A program made the translations under genes and the position numbers. From an uncultured Bacteroidota bacterium (GTDB lineage Bacteria > Bacteroidota > Bacteroidia > Chitinophagales > Chitinophagaceae), in contig CAIJFI010000017.1 of the NCBI GenBank assembly GCA_903819975.1, positions 210,020-274,019 of the forward strand: a DNA stretch of 64,000 nucleotides, given 5' to 3'. Below are positions 54,709 through 63,978 of the stretch, one piece after another (the stretch's first letter is position 1; every line of letters begins with the position of its first letter). Below the pieces are notes generated by a model. It made no database searches and was not told the DNA's origin. It saw nothing but the letters and a program-made list of their open reading frames with translations.

Positions 54709-56058
54709 TTATTTCTTCTCTTCGAATAATTTGTCCTTAGTTACCACTTTAACCAAAGTACCTTCTTTCAATACCTTACTCACTGTGCTGTATGGTCCAG
54801 TAATCACCTCCTCGCCTACTTTTAGGCCAATCACTTCGATATAATTAAGGTCTTGGATATCTGTTTTAACTTTTACCATTTTAACCTTATTGTCCTTTTG
54901 TAAAACAAACACTACTTCATTTAAATCTGTATCTTTTCCTGCAGGATCGGATGCATTTTTATCTTCTGTTTTAGTAGAAACTTTAGTGTCTTTACCATTT
55001 CCTTCCTTGTCTCTTGTAGTAACTGCATTCAATGGAATTGAAATCACATTTACTTTAGACTTAGTTTGTATATCCGCGCTAGCAGTCATTCCTGGACGGA
55101 ATGGGAACTTGCTATTTTCTTTAATTAAATCCTCATAACTAGAAGGCTCTAATCTTATATGTACTTTGTAATTCGCAACTTCGGTAGATGTAGAAATTGA
55201 AGCCGCCGCAGTAACAGGGTTTGCGATTTTATAAACCACCCCTTTAAATTTACGGTTGTTGTAGGCATCCACTTCAACCAATGCAGTGTCTCCAATTTTC
55301 ACTTTAGTGATATCGTTTTCTCCAACATCAACTCTGACTTCAATACTTTTCATATCAGCAACACGCATCATTTCGGTACCAGCCATTTGAGCTGTACCAA
55401 CTACACGCTCTCCTTTTTTAACGCTCATAGAACTAACAATACCGTCCATTGGAGCAGTAATTGTTGTACGAGCAAGATCTTTTTCTGCTCTTGATAATTG
55501 CGCCCTTACGCCTTGTATTTGAGCAGCGCCACTTTTAATAGATTGCAAAGCGCCTAAATAACTTGACTCTGCTGAACGATAATTTTGTTCAGTTTGTTCA
55601 AACTCTGATCTTGAAACAATTTTATCTTCTAATAATTTTTTATAACGCTCATAAGTGGTTTTAGTATTCTCATAGCTTGTCTTTAACCCACTTAAAGCTG
55701 CTTTTACATTTTCATATTGCGCTTGGGTTTGATTCACACTTGCAGTTACTTGATCCTTTTGAGTTAAATAGATATCGGCATAAATTTTTGCTAATACTTG
55801 ACCCTTTGTTACTTTATCTCCTTCTTCAACAAATAAATTTACAATCTCACCTGAGATATCTGGGCTAACCTTAACTTCAATTTCAGGATATACTTTACCA
55901 CTAGCGTTTACCGATTCAGTTATTGTACGCAATTGCACTTTTTCGGTGGTAACTTCTTCGCCCGTTTCTTTGCCTATTACACCTGCCTTTTTTAAGCCTA
56001 CCAACAGGATGATAATTGCAGCCAATCCAACGAGTACCCAAATTAATTTCTTATTCAT
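54709..56058 (-). CDS. Efflux periplasmic adaptor subunit (MFP/HlyD, MacA-like)
   Basis: The 449-residue protein has an N-terminal membrane anchor (about 6-24), a lipoyl half-motif (VKVSPDISGEIVNLFVEEGD near 63), a long coiled-coil hairpin (about 95-205), the second lipoyl half (TTITAPMDGIVSSMSVKKGERV near 197) and beta-barrel and membrane-proximal domains. A lysine/aspartate-rich insert (about 355-385) is unusual. It bridges an inner-membrane pump and TolC. No pump gene is adjacent, so the pump must be encoded elsewhere, possibly MacB-like. Confidence 0.88.
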   Translation of the reverse strand: MNKKLIWVLVGLAAIIILLVGLKKAGVIGKETGEEVTTEKVQLRTITESVNASGKVYPEIEVKVSPDISGEIVNLFVEEGDKVTKGQVLAKIYADIYLTQKDQVTASVNQTQAQYENVKAALSGLKTSYENTKTTYERYKKLLEDKIVSRSEFEQTEQNYRSAESSYLGALQSIKSGAAQIQGVRAQLSRAEKDLARTTITAPMDGIVSSMSVKKGERVVGTAQMAGTEMMRVADMKSIEVRVDVGENDITKVKIGDTALVEVDAYNNRKFKGVVYKIANPVTAAASISTSTEVANYKVHIRLEPSSYEDLIKENSKFPFRPGMTASADIQTKSKVNVISIPLNAVTTRDKEGNGKDTKVSTKTEDKNASDPAGKDTDLNEVVFVLQKDNKVKMVKVKTDIQDLNYIEVIGLKVGEEVITGPYSTVSKVLKEGTLVKVVTKDKLFEEKK

Positions 56059-56084
56059 ATTTGTCTATTTAATTGATTCTAATA

Positions 56085-57545
56085 TTATAATGATAATGAT
56101 TCGCCTTTATAAAATTCAAGTAATTTAATTCTAAATACATACTCATATTGAGCAGACTTATAATTTACTTTTGCTTTTAAAAAGTTATTTTGATTGTTCA
56201 ATAATTCAATAGTTCCTAACAAACCTAAATCATAACGCTTAGTTGCGAATTGGAACGTTTTTTCTGCAGAAGTCACTGCTTTTTGACTAGCAGCTAATTT
56301 ATTAAACGCAATCACAGCGTTAGTATAAGCAGTATAAATGTCTTGTTTTAATTTAAGATTGGTATTTTCTTCCTGCAAACTTGCATTGCGATAATTTAAC
56401 TTGGCTTGTTGGTAAGAAATCTTAGATTGATTTGCATTGAAAATAGGAATTGACAATTGAAACCCGAAACTTTGACCAAAGTTATTATTTACTTGATCAC
56501 TCCATCCATTCCATATATTACCCCAGTTTCTTTGCGTAGTAGTTGGCGAATAAATTGGGCTTTGGATAAAGTACTTTGCGCTGTTAACAGTTACAAAAGG
56601 GGTAGCAGCATTAGGTGTACTAAATCCTGTTAAATTATACCCACTCACATAGTTAAATACATTAGAGAAGTTAGAACTTAAATTATAACCGAAACTTAAA
56701 CTCGGATAAAAGTTAGCTTTAGCAGCAAGTTGATTTTTGTTAGCTGCTTTTACACGTAAGGCAGCGGCTTTTACACCTGGTAAATTTTGAGCAGCAACCG
56801 AAAACACATAATCTGGTTGCAAGTCCGCAAAAGACTGTAGTTTAATTTGATCCACTGCTTGTACTTGAATATCAAATGGCTTGCTCGCATCTAAATTTAA
56901 TAAAGCTTTCAACAACATTTTACTTTGTTCAATATTTGAACTTGCTGATATAAACGTACTGCTATCATTTGCCAACTGCGTTTCTAATTCTAGTAAATTT
57001 AATTCAGGCAACAAACCCACTTCTACTCTTTTTTTAGTTGCTGCTAATTGTTCCTTAGTTTGACTTATTTGAATCTTAGCAATTTCAGATTGTTCAATAG
57101 CAGACAATACTTGTAAATAATAAGTTGCAACACTTAACGAAACATCATTAGAAGTGTTAAGCTTATCTGCTTCTGAAGCCTGCCAACTATAATTAGTAGC
57201 TTCTGCTGCATTACGCAATTTACCCGCATTGAAAATTTGAATACCCCCACTTAATCCAAAGTTGTTATATAAGAACTGGGTATTTGTAAATCCATTGGTT
57301 GTTGGGTCAATTGAACGACCTAGTCTAAGACCCATTCCAGTTGAACCGTTCATTGTTGGCAATTGGTTGGACTTAGCCATATCTGCCTGAAGTTTAGCAA
57401 GTCTTGCTTGCACATCGGCTTGTTGAACCGAGATATTATGCTTTATAGCGTATTCCACACAGGACTGCAAATCCCATTTTACTGGCTCTTGAGCACTCAA
57501 GCCCAAAGAGAAACTTATTAAAAATAAAGAGAATATGTATTTCAT
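56085..57545 (-). CDS. TolC family outer membrane efflux protein
   Basis: The 486-residue protein has a signal peptide (about 1-18, ending LSAQ), WDLQSCVEYAIKHNISVQQADVQ near 24 and the twofold repeat of long alpha-helical hairpins (about 120-230 and 345-460) and beta segments that form a TolC channel. It would form the outer-membrane duct for the adaptor encoded 26 bases downstream. A promoter element TATTTTTG (57598-57591) precedes it. Confidence 0.9.
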   Translation of the reverse strand: MKYIFSLFLISFSLGLSAQEPVKWDLQSCVEYAIKHNISVQQADVQARLAKLQADMAKSNQLPTMNGSTGMGLRLGRSIDPTTNGFTNTQFLYNNFGLSGGIQIFNAGKLRNAAEATNYSWQASEADKLNTSNDVSLSVATYYLQVLSAIEQSEIAKIQISQTKEQLAATKKRVEVGLLPELNLLELETQLANDSSTFISASSNIEQSKMLLKALLNLDASKPFDIQVQAVDQIKLQSFADLQPDYVFSVAAQNLPGVKAAALRVKAANKNQLAAKANFYPSLSFGYNLSSNFSNVFNYVSGYNLTGFSTPNAATPFVTVNSAKYFIQSPIYSPTTTQRNWGNIWNGWSDQVNNNFGQSFGFQLSIPIFNANQSKISYQQAKLNYRNASLQEENTNLKLKQDIYTAYTNAVIAFNKLAASQKAVTSAEKTFQFATKRYDLGLLGTIELLNNQNNFLKAKVNYKSAQYEYVFRIKLLEFYKGESLSL

Positions 57546-57590
57546 GTAATTATTTTGGGTGTACCTTAAAAGGACACATTTTTAACAATA

Positions 57591-57598
57591 CAAAAATA
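57591..57598 (-). promoter_or_regulatory. -7 element TATTTTTG of the TolC-adaptor unit
   Basis: Exact TAnnTTTG match on the minus strand 45 bases before the tolC-like ATG. Confidence 0.5.
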
Positions 57599-57689
57599 CA
57601 TTAATACCGCCTACTTGACTAATTTTTAGACAAACGGGTAAGTGCTCTTACTAAAGCATGTTTTGGGTAGATGAAAGGCAGTTCTATAC

Positions 57690-59027
57690 CTAATTTACCG
57701 CCTTAGGTTGCTTTTTATAATAAAAGACCCTATAAAGGATCAATACTATAATCATAAGCGCAACTGCAGTTAATGCAGCATAAGGCTTATCAATGACAAC
57801 CGCAACGGCCACACAGGCATAAGCAAATACAAAGGTTGCAGCAAAAATGGGTGTCCATCTTTTAATAACTCCAGTTACCGAAGTATCCCCTTGATGCTTA
57901 TTCCTTAATATAAATAAAGTCGCAGCCGAAGTACTCATGCCCATACAATCTAAAAAGATACTAAAGCTAAGTACATCATCTACGCCCTTACCAAAAAAAG
58001 TAACAAGTATTGTTGTAATTGCGAAGACTGTTAAACCGGGGACCAATGCCTCGGTTTTAGGATGTTTGGTTTGAAATATTTTGGGCAACACACCGTCTTC
58101 GCTCATGGCAAACATTACACGAGGATTACTCATTAAAATTACATTTACATAAGCAAGCACACTTAATACCATTGCAAAGTCAAATGCTTTGGCACCAAAT
58201 TTTCCAAACCAGGCTTCAAATAATAAAGAGCCAATTGCGTTGGCATTCTTCATATTATCAAAACCAATTACTTTAATATAAGTATAGTTAATAGCCAAAT
58301 ATAAAGACAAAACAATTGCAATTCCAAATACAATACCACGTTGCATGGTTTTTGCTGATTGTACTTCGGAACCAAAATTTATAGTTTGCTGATAGCCGCC
58401 ATAAGTAAAGAAAACAGCTACTAAACTTACAAGTAATAACAAGCCACCATTATGCCCATCATAGGCATAAATTTTTCCTTCGTTAAAACCATGTGGAGGC
58501 ACGGTAACACCTTTAAACAAAGAAGAAATTAGTAATACTATTAAACTAATTTTTACAATCATTAGCACATTCTGAGTGCGACTACTTGTTTTTAAACCTA
58601 ATAAATTAACGATATAAAAAAGTCCAACCGATAAAGAAGCAACGCATACATTAAAGAAAGTACTTGAGGGATGTCCAAACAATAAATCACTCACATAGTC
58701 GGCACCAATTAAAGCAACAACTGCAAGAGAGGCTGCATTACTAATTAATATCAAAACATTAATGGTGAAACCTACTCCAGGATGATAACAATGCGCAAAA
58801 ACTTTATAATAACCACCCATTACTGGTAAACGTTGCCCAATTTCAGCATAAGTAAGTGCACCAAAAAGTGCAATTACACCGCCAATAATCCAGGCAGCAA
58901 AAAATATTAATGGCGTACCCGATTTGGCAGCAATAGTTGCTGGCGTTTTAAAAATGCCCATTCCAATTACTAAGCTTACCACAATCATGGTAAGGCTAAA
59001 GAAATTAATTGCTTGTTTTTGCTTCAT
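57690..59027 (-). CDS. Amino acid permease (APC superfamily)
   Basis: The product of about 445 residues has 12 hydrophobic helices. VSLVIGMGIFKTPATIAAKSG near residues 12-32 is the broken first helix of APC transporters (G-x-G-I-F), and FFTYGGYQQTINFGSEVQ near 212 marks helix 6. It resembles the LAT/SteT-like exchangers. Substrate is not known. The start was set at the ATG at 59027; the longer frame to 59117 would enter the intergenic region. It is divergent from the cobalamin-controlled btuB. Confidence 0.88.
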   Translation of the reverse strand: MKQKQAINFFSLTMIVVSLVIGMGIFKTPATIAAKSGTPLIFFAAWIIGGVIALFGALTYAEIGQRLPVMGGYYKVFAHCYHPGVGFTINVLILISNAASLAVVALIGADYVSDLLFGHPSSTFFNVCVASLSVGLFYIVNLLGLKTSSRTQNVLMIVKISLIVLLISSLFKGVTVPPHGFNEGKIYAYDGHNGGLLLLVSLVAVFFTYGGYQQTINFGSEVQSAKTMQRGIVFGIAIVLSLYLAINYTYIKVIGFDNMKNANAIGSLLFEAWFGKFGAKAFDFAMVLSVLAYVNVILMSNPRVMFAMSEDGVLPKIFQTKHPKTEALVPGLTVFAITTILVTFFGKGVDDVLSFSIFLDCMGMSTSAATLFILRNKHQGDTSVTGVIKRWTPIFAATFVFAYACVAVAVVIDKPYAALTAVALMIIVLILYRVFYYKKQPKAVN

Positions 59028-59136
59028 TAAAATGTATTTAGGATCCCTATACTTTGTTAAGGATAAATATATTAAAACTTGTTTAGTTTTCAACAAAGCG
59101 TTAATAATTAAAACCATTCAGCCACTATATTCTAAT

Positions 59137-59144
59137 TAAGTTTG
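59137..59144 (+). promoter_or_regulatory. -7 element TAAGTTTG of btuB
   Basis: Exact TAnnTTTG match; transcription would start at about 59148, right where the cobalamin aptamer begins. Confidence 0.55.
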
Positions 59145-59149
59145 TTCTG

Positions 59150-59312
59150 GAATTAGGTTCATGAAAATGATTAAAAGGGAATCCAGTCAAAGCTGGAGCT
59201 ATTCCCGTAGCTGTAAGTTCTAAGCCGCAGGGCATACAATGCAAATATCCACTGAAGTAATTTGGGAAGGATGCATTGTAAGGAACAAGCCAGAAGACCT
59301 GCCTAGTTAAAT
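59150..59312 (+). ncRNA. Cobalamin (B12) riboswitch aptamer
   Basis: The 402-base gap between the permease and btuB holds a B12 aptamer. The B12 box AGCCAGAAGACCTGCC at 59288-59303 matches the family consensus throughout. TTAAAAGGGAA at 59171-59181 and CCCGTAGCTGTAAG at 59204-59217 are the other conserved core segments; GGGAAT pairs with ATTCCC (59177-59182 with 59201-59206), CCAG with CTGG within it, and TACAATGCA (59235-59243) with TGCATTGTA (59272-59280) as the peripheral helix. It should lower btuB expression when adenosyl- or methylcobalamin is bound. Confidence 0.93.
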
Positions 59313-59342
59313 TATAACCAACAGCTTTCGGGTAAAAAGCAA

Positions 59343-59396
59343 GGATTGTAAACTTGGGCAAGGACACTTGCCTAATACTTATGGTTCTCTTAATCC
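59343..59396 (+). promoter_or_regulatory. Probable expression platform of the cobalamin riboswitch
   Basis: GGCAAG/CTTGCC (59357-59362 with 59367-59372) forms a tight stem with a four-base loop, enclosed by GGATT/AATCC (59343-59347 with 59392-59396). No T-run follows, so control is more likely at translation or RNA stability than by termination. The btuB ATG lies 33 bases on. Confidence 0.45.
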
Positions 59397-59429
59397 AGGA
59401 AGCTCATTGTTAACTCAAAAAACAAAACA

Positions 59430-61370
59430 ATGAGCAAAAAATTAATCACGCTCTCGGTATGCTTAATCGCTACCACCCTTCTCTTTGGGCAAAAAGACAG
59501 TCTTTTACTTACAAAAGATTTTGGCAAAACGCCCGCCACACTAGACGATGTTATTGTGACTGCCAATAAAATTGAGCAGAAACAAAATACAACGGGAAAA
59601 GTAGTTAGCATTATTACTGCAGCACAAATTCAGGCCAATGCAGGACGAACCATTTCTCAAATTTTAAATGAACAAGCAGGTTTGAATTTACCAGGTGCCT
59701 TAAGTAACGCTGGTACCGTGCCTAGTATTTATATGCGTGGCGCATCAAGTGGTCGTACACTTATATTAGTTGATGGTGTTCCGGTTGGAGATCCTTCAAT
59801 GATTAGCAATGAATTTGATTTAAACCTAGTTCCTTTAAGTCAGATAGAAAGAGTAGAAATTTTAAAAGGCGCGCAAAGTACTATGTATGGATCAGATGCT
59901 GTTGGCGGTGTAATAAATATTATCACAAAAACAAGAGACCAAAAATCTTGGTCAGGTTCATATAGCATTGGAAGCTATGGCACACATAAAATAGATATTC
60001 AACATGCAAGAACTTTTAATAAACTTAGTTATTCTATAGGCTTTGAAAATCAATCTGCCAAAGGGTTTTCATCAGCTATTGATAAAACTGGCACAGGTAA
60101 TTTTGACAAAGATGGATATAATAATAAAAGTTGGTTTTTTAATGTGAACTATGCTATAAATCCATTTTGGAATTTAAAAGCATATACCCGTCAAACTTCT
60201 TATTCTGCAGACGTTGATTATGGCGCATTTAAAGACGATAAAGATGAATATTTCAGAAATGCAACAAAAATGTCAGGCCTTACATTAAAATATAAAAAAG
60301 CCACAACCAGTTTTCAACTTCAATATCAATATAGCACGCAGGACAGAAGTTATTTAAATGATAGTGTAGATAAAACATATACCATTTTTGAGAAGAATCA
60401 ATATTGGGGTAAATCACATTTTACAGATGCCTTTTTCTCGACAAATATTTCAAAAAATATTCAATGGATTATTGGATCTGATTTTAGATATGGATCATAC
60501 AAACAAGATTATTTATCTATTAGCCAATGGGGGCCCTATAGTGAAAACTTTAAAGACACTTTTCAATATCAAAACGCAGTTTACACTTCGTTTTTAATTC
60601 ACTCCAACAATAATAAATGGCTATTAGAATTAGGGGCAAGGTACAATAATCATTCCCGCTATGGAAGCAATGAAACCTATACTGCTAGCCCTTCTTACAA
60701 GCTAGATGACAACAATCGATTCATTGCAAGTGTATCAACTGGCTACAAAGTACCATCTCTTTATGAATTAAGTTACAATAGCGCATTGGCACCTGAAAAA
60801 TCTTTCAATACCGAATTTGGAATTGAACATAAATCTACTAATTTATTTACTCGTGCAGTTTATTACAATCGCACTATTGACAATGGAATTGATTATAATT
60901 ATATTGATTACAACTTCTTTAATTTTATTCAACAAAAAGTAAATGGCATAGAACTAGAAGTTAACTGGAAAGCAAATGCAAAAAATAATTTTGTCGCTAA
61001 CTACACTTTAATGAATGGACAAGAAACCAATCAAAACAGAGTCACTACAGTTGATACGACAACCTATAATTATTTACTAAAACGACCTAAACATAGTGGC
61101 GGCATTAGCTGGCAATACAAGGCAAGCGATCGTCTTGATTTTAGTGTTAGCGCAAGATATACCAGCAAGAGATATGATGTAGGTGGTTATGCAGCCCCTG
61201 ATGTATTATTAAATTATTACACTTTAATTAATGCACACGTAGCTTATAAATTAAACCGCAGATGGATCTTGTTTGCCGATGGTCAAAACCTTGCTAACGA
61301 GCAGTTTCAAGAGATAAATGGATACAGTACCATGGGCAGAACGCTTATGTTTGGTATACGATTAAGATAA
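59430..61370 (+). CDS. btuB: TonB-dependent receptor, BtuB-like cobalamin transporter
   Basis: The 646-residue outer-membrane receptor has a signal peptide (about 1-20, ending LFGQ), a TonB-box-like segment (TLDDVIVTANK near 37-47), a plug domain (AGRTISQILNEQAGLNL, YMRGASSGRTLILVDGVPV, GAQSTMYGSDAVGGVINI) and a 22-strand-type barrel ending MGRTLMFGIRLR with a terminal aromatic-rich strand. The cobalamin riboswitch before it and its BtuB-like length support B12 or cobinamide uptake. No btuF, btuC or btuD gene follows, so the inner-membrane transporter is elsewhere. Confidence 0.93.
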   Translation: MSKKLITLSVCLIATTLLFGQKDSLLLTKDFGKTPATLDDVIVTANKIEQKQNTTGKVVSIITAAQIQANAGRTISQILNEQAGLNLPGALSNAGTVPSIYMRGASSGRTLILVDGVPVGDPSMISNEFDLNLVPLSQIERVEILKGAQSTMYGSDAVGGVINIITKTRDQKSWSGSYSIGSYGTHKIDIQHARTFNKLSYSIGFENQSAKGFSSAIDKTGTGNFDKDGYNNKSWFFNVNYAINPFWNLKAYTRQTSYSADVDYGAFKDDKDEYFRNATKMSGLTLKYKKATTSFQLQYQYSTQDRSYLNDSVDKTYTIFEKNQYWGKSHFTDAFFSTNISKNIQWIIGSDFRYGSYKQDYLSISQWGPYSENFKDTFQYQNAVYTSFLIHSNNNKWLLELGARYNNHSRYGSNETYTASPSYKLDDNNRFIASVSTGYKVPSLYELSYNSALAPEKSFNTEFGIEHKSTNLFTRAVYYNRTIDNGIDYNYIDYNFFNFIQQKVNGIELEVNWKANAKNNFVANYTLMNGQETNQNRVTTVDTTTYNYLLKRPKHSGGISWQYKASDRLDFSVSARYTSKRYDVGGYAAPDVLLNYYTLINAHVAYKLNRRWILFADGQNLANEQFQEINGYSTMGRTLMFGIRLR

Positions 61371-61399
61371 TCCAACTACCTATTACCTTATTTTAAATA

Positions 61400-61433
61400 A
61401 AAAAGCTTTGTATCTTCATGCAAAGCTTTTTTT
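61400..61433 (+). terminator. Intrinsic terminator of btuB, abutting the marC start codon
   Basis: AAAAAGCTTTG (61400-61410) pairs perfectly with CAAAGCTTTTT (61421-61431) around ten bases, and the T-run ends at 61433, the base before the marC ATG. Confidence 0.9.
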
Positions 61434-62012
61434 ATGGAATTCCACTTTAACGAATTAGTCACTGTAATATTTACTTTATTTGCCGTAATTGATATTGTGG
61501 GATCTATCCCTTTGTTAATTGCCATGAAAGAAAAAGTAGGTATCATTAAATCATTTCAAGTGACTTTGATTTCTGGAGCTTTAATGATTGCTTTTTTATT
61601 TTTAGGAAAACCTTTTTTAAGTGTGTTAGGCTTGGATGTAAAATCATTCGCAGTAGGCGGATCGATTGTGATATTTTTATTGGGACTTGAGATGGTATTA
61701 GGCCATGAAATATTTAAAGGAGATAAAGATGGTCACACTGGATCGGTTGTGCCAATTGCATTTCCTATTATTGCTGGAAGTGGAACCTTAACTACCATCA
61801 TGTCTTTGAAAGCAAACTTTGAAGAGATCTATATTTTATTGGGCATTGTTGCTAACCTTGCTATTATATATGTAGTATTAAAATCCTTAAACTGGATTGA
61901 AAAATTATTAGGACCAGGCGGCCTACTCGCTGTTCGTAAATTTTTTGGCGTAATACTTTTAGCAATTGCTGTTAAGATATTCTCAAGTAATGTGGGGGCT
62001 TTGAGGCACTAG
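61434..62012 (+). CDS. MarC family integral membrane protein
   Basis: The 192-residue protein has six membrane helices in two repeats, with FAVIDIVGSIPLLIAM near 17-32 (the conserved D-x-x-G-x-x-P) and VPIAFPIIAGSGTLTTIMSL near 100-119. MarC proteins were once linked to multiple antibiotic resistance but have no confirmed role. The ATG directly follows the T-run of the btuB terminator, which leaves no ordinary ribosome binding site. No later in-frame methionine precedes the first helix, so this start is retained. Confidence 0.88.
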   Translation: MEFHFNELVTVIFTLFAVIDIVGSIPLLIAMKEKVGIIKSFQVTLISGALMIAFLFLGKPFLSVLGLDVKSFAVGGSIVIFLLGLEMVLGHEIFKGDKDGHTGSVVPIAFPIIAGSGTLTTIMSLKANFEEIYILLGIVANLAIIYVVLKSLNWIEKLLGPGGLLAVRKFFGVILLAIAVKIFSSNVGALRH

Positions 62013-62048
62013 TTATTATAATAATTTTTTTAAGGCATTTATAACAGC

Positions 62049-62056
62049 TATTTTTG
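62049..62056 (+). promoter_or_regulatory. -7 element TATTTTTG of the lipid kinase gene
   Basis: Exact TAnnTTTG match five bases before the ATG at 62062; the mRNA would have almost no leader. Confidence 0.5.
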
Positions 62057-62061
62057 CTTCA

Positions 62062-62913
62062 ATGCATGTCTTTATTATTAACCCCAATGCCGGCACCAAT
62101 AAGGCAACAGATTTTAACAATCTAATTGCCGAAATCAAAGCTAATAGTTCCAATATAATTTTGGAATCTAGCGGACCTCTGGAAGCTACAAACCTTGCTC
62201 ATAATGCATTACAACAGGGTGCCACCCGTATTATTGCAGTTGGAGGAGATGGCACTATTAATGAAGTTGCTTCTGCCTTAGTGAATACAAATATCCCATT
62301 AGGCATTATTCCTTTTGGCTCCGGAAATGGACTTGCTAGACACTTAAATATTCCTTTAAATCCATTCAAAGCATTGCAATTCGCGACTAAAGGAAATGTT
62401 CAAAAAATGGATGTTGGCATGTTTAATGACCGATACTTTTTTTGTACTGCAGGAATTGGATTTGACGCAAGTGTTGCTCACAGATTTGCGAAAGGTTCAG
62501 GGCGTGGGTTTATTAATTATATTAAAGCAACACTAAATACTTTATTTAGTTACCAGCCTATCCAAGTTGTATTAAATAATGGTCCAGAAGAAACTGTTTT
62601 CTCATTAACCATTGCTAACGCCAACCAATTTGGGAATAACGCATATATTTCACCAATGTCTAGTGTGCAGGATGGTCTTTTAGAGGTCATTAAAATAAAA
62701 AAACTTAGCTTTTTACAAGCTTCGGCCATTGGAATTAGGCTTTTTATGGGCAATATTCACCATTCCAAAATGGTTGAAATTACTAGCTTCAAAGATATTA
62801 GTATAAAATATCATAATAATGCCCCTTTTCATTTAGATGGGGAGCAACTGTTAACCGAAAAAGAGGATATTAAAATCCAACTACTTCCTGCTGCAATTCA
62901 TGTGATTTGCTAA
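62062..62913 (+). CDS. Diacylglycerol/lipid kinase family protein (YegS/BmrU-like)
   Basis: The 283-residue protein has the DAGK catalytic domain with INPNAG at 6-11, GGDGTINE at 61-68 and the GSGNGLAR motif at 86-93, then a beta-sandwich C-terminal domain with GFDASVAHRF and FHLDGEQL. Bacterial members phosphorylate diacylglycerol or phosphatidylglycerol on the inner membrane. Length is normal for the soluble DgkB/YegS type. It stands alone with its own promoter. Confidence 0.92.
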   Translation: MHVFIINPNAGTNKATDFNNLIAEIKANSSNIILESSGPLEATNLAHNALQQGATRIIAVGGDGTINEVASALVNTNIPLGIIPFGSGNGLARHLNIPLNPFKALQFATKGNVQKMDVGMFNDRYFFCTAGIGFDASVAHRFAKGSGRGFINYIKATLNTLFSYQPIQVVLNNGPEETVFSLTIANANQFGNNAYISPMSSVQDGLLEVIKIKKLSFLQASAIGIRLFMGNIHHSKMVEITSFKDISIKYHNNAPFHLDGEQLLTEKEDIKIQLLPAAIHVIC

Positions 62914-63011
62914 TTAATTCTATTGCAAAAAGTTGGCTCAGGTATGATATTTATCATTGATTTTAGTAGGAAAAACTGATTTGAATCCGATACCAATTTC
63001 TAGACTCAGAT

Positions 63012-63019
63012 TATTTTTG
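63012..63019 (+). promoter_or_regulatory. -7 element TATTTTTG before the nuo operon
   Basis: Exact TAnnTTTG match 58 bases before nuoA. CGAAT/ATTCG forms a small inverted repeat just downstream (63024-63035). The whole 62914-63077 gap shows nothing else I can name. Confidence 0.45.
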
Positions 63020-63077
63020 AAATCGAATAGATTCGCGGATTTATTCGTAATTTACGACACATTATAATAACGAGCTT

Positions 63078-63428
63078 ATGGGCGCGATTTCATTGATTGC
63101 TTTACTAATTGCAGCAATCGCATTTTCCGCTGGCGGAATATTAGTTGGAAAAATTTTAGTTAAGGGTAGCAGTAATCCGCAAAAAGGACAAGCTTACGAA
63201 TGCGGTATCCCAACCAACACTTCTCCTTGGCATCAATTTAATGTAGGGTATTATTTATTCGCTCTTTTGTTTCTAATCTTTGACGTGGAGTTGGTTTTTC
63301 TTTATCCATGGGCAGTAGTCGTTAAAAAAGTTGGCATTGTTGCACTTATCGAAATCATCGTATTCATATTTATTTTATTCATGGGCTTTTTATATGCTCA
63401 TAAAAAAGGCGCACTCAAATGGAGTTAA
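63078..63428 (+). CDS. nuoA: NADH-quinone oxidoreductase subunit A
   Basis: NuoA is a three-helix membrane subunit of respiratory complex I. The 116-residue product has helix one at about 3-24, the conserved loop [12 protein letters not shown] near 40 with the reactive cysteine, then [25 protein letters not shown] with the D/E pair in helix two and a third helix near 90. It overlaps nuoB by ten bases, so the genes are translationally coupled and this is the start of the nuo operon. Confidence 0.96.
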   Translation: MGAISLIALLIAAIAFSAGGILVGKILVKGSSNPQKGQAYECGIPTNTSPWHQFNVGYYLFALLFLIFDVELVFLYPWAVVVKKVGIVALIEIIVFIFILFMGFLYAHKKGALKWS

Positions 63429-63964
63429 ACGAAAACATTGCAGGTAATCCCCCATTCCCGGGCATTATCCACGAAACACCAGGTGGTGGAATTGTAGTAA
63501 GTACTTTTGATAATGTTATCAATTGGGCTCGTAGCAATTCCTTATGGCCATTGTCTTTCGCAACAAGTTGTTGTGGAATTGAAATGATGTCTACAGCTTC
63601 TGCCAAATATGATTTTTCTCGTTTTGGATTTGAGGTTGCTCGTGCCTCCCCGCGTCAAGCAGACGTAATTATTATTGCAGGCACCATCGTAAATAAAATG
63701 GCCCCTGTTTTAAAACGCTTATACGATCAAATGGCCGATCCAAAATATGTAATTGCAATGGGAGCTTGTGCAATTAGTGGCGGACCATTTTTTTACAACA
63801 CCTATTCAGTTGTAAAAGGTGCCGATCATATCATACCAGTTGATGTTTATATTCCTGGTTGCCCTCCTCGCCCCGAAGCATTATTACACTCTTTAATTTC
63901 CCTTCAAGAAAAAATTAAAATGGGAATGACTAGAGATCAAATCAGAGAAGAATTTAAAGGATAG
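63419..63964 (+). CDS. nuoB: NADH-quinone oxidoreductase subunit B
   Basis: NuoB carries cluster N2, the [4Fe-4S] centre that passes electrons to quinone. The 181-residue product has all four ligands: C51 and C52 in [10 protein letters not shown]117 in GACAISGG and C148 in PGCPPRPE. Length matches the usual soluble subunit with a short C-terminal helix. It begins inside nuoA and is followed 15 bases later by the start of nuoC. Confidence 0.97.
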   Translation: MELNENIAGNPPFPGIIHETPGGGIVVSTFDNVINWARSNSLWPLSFATSCCGIEMMSTASAKYDFSRFGFEVARASPRQADVIIIAGTIVNKMAPVLKRLYDQMADPKYVIAMGACAISGGPFFYNTYSVVKGADHIIPVDVYIPGCPPRPEALLHSLISLQEKIKMGMTRDQIREEFKG

Positions 63965-63978
63965 TATAACCAAGCATT

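Noticed and set aside
59125..59367. Open reading frame on the minus strand across the btuB leader
   Set aside because: It lies wholly on the cobalamin riboswitch; its residues show no family pattern and the conserved RNA explains the sequence.
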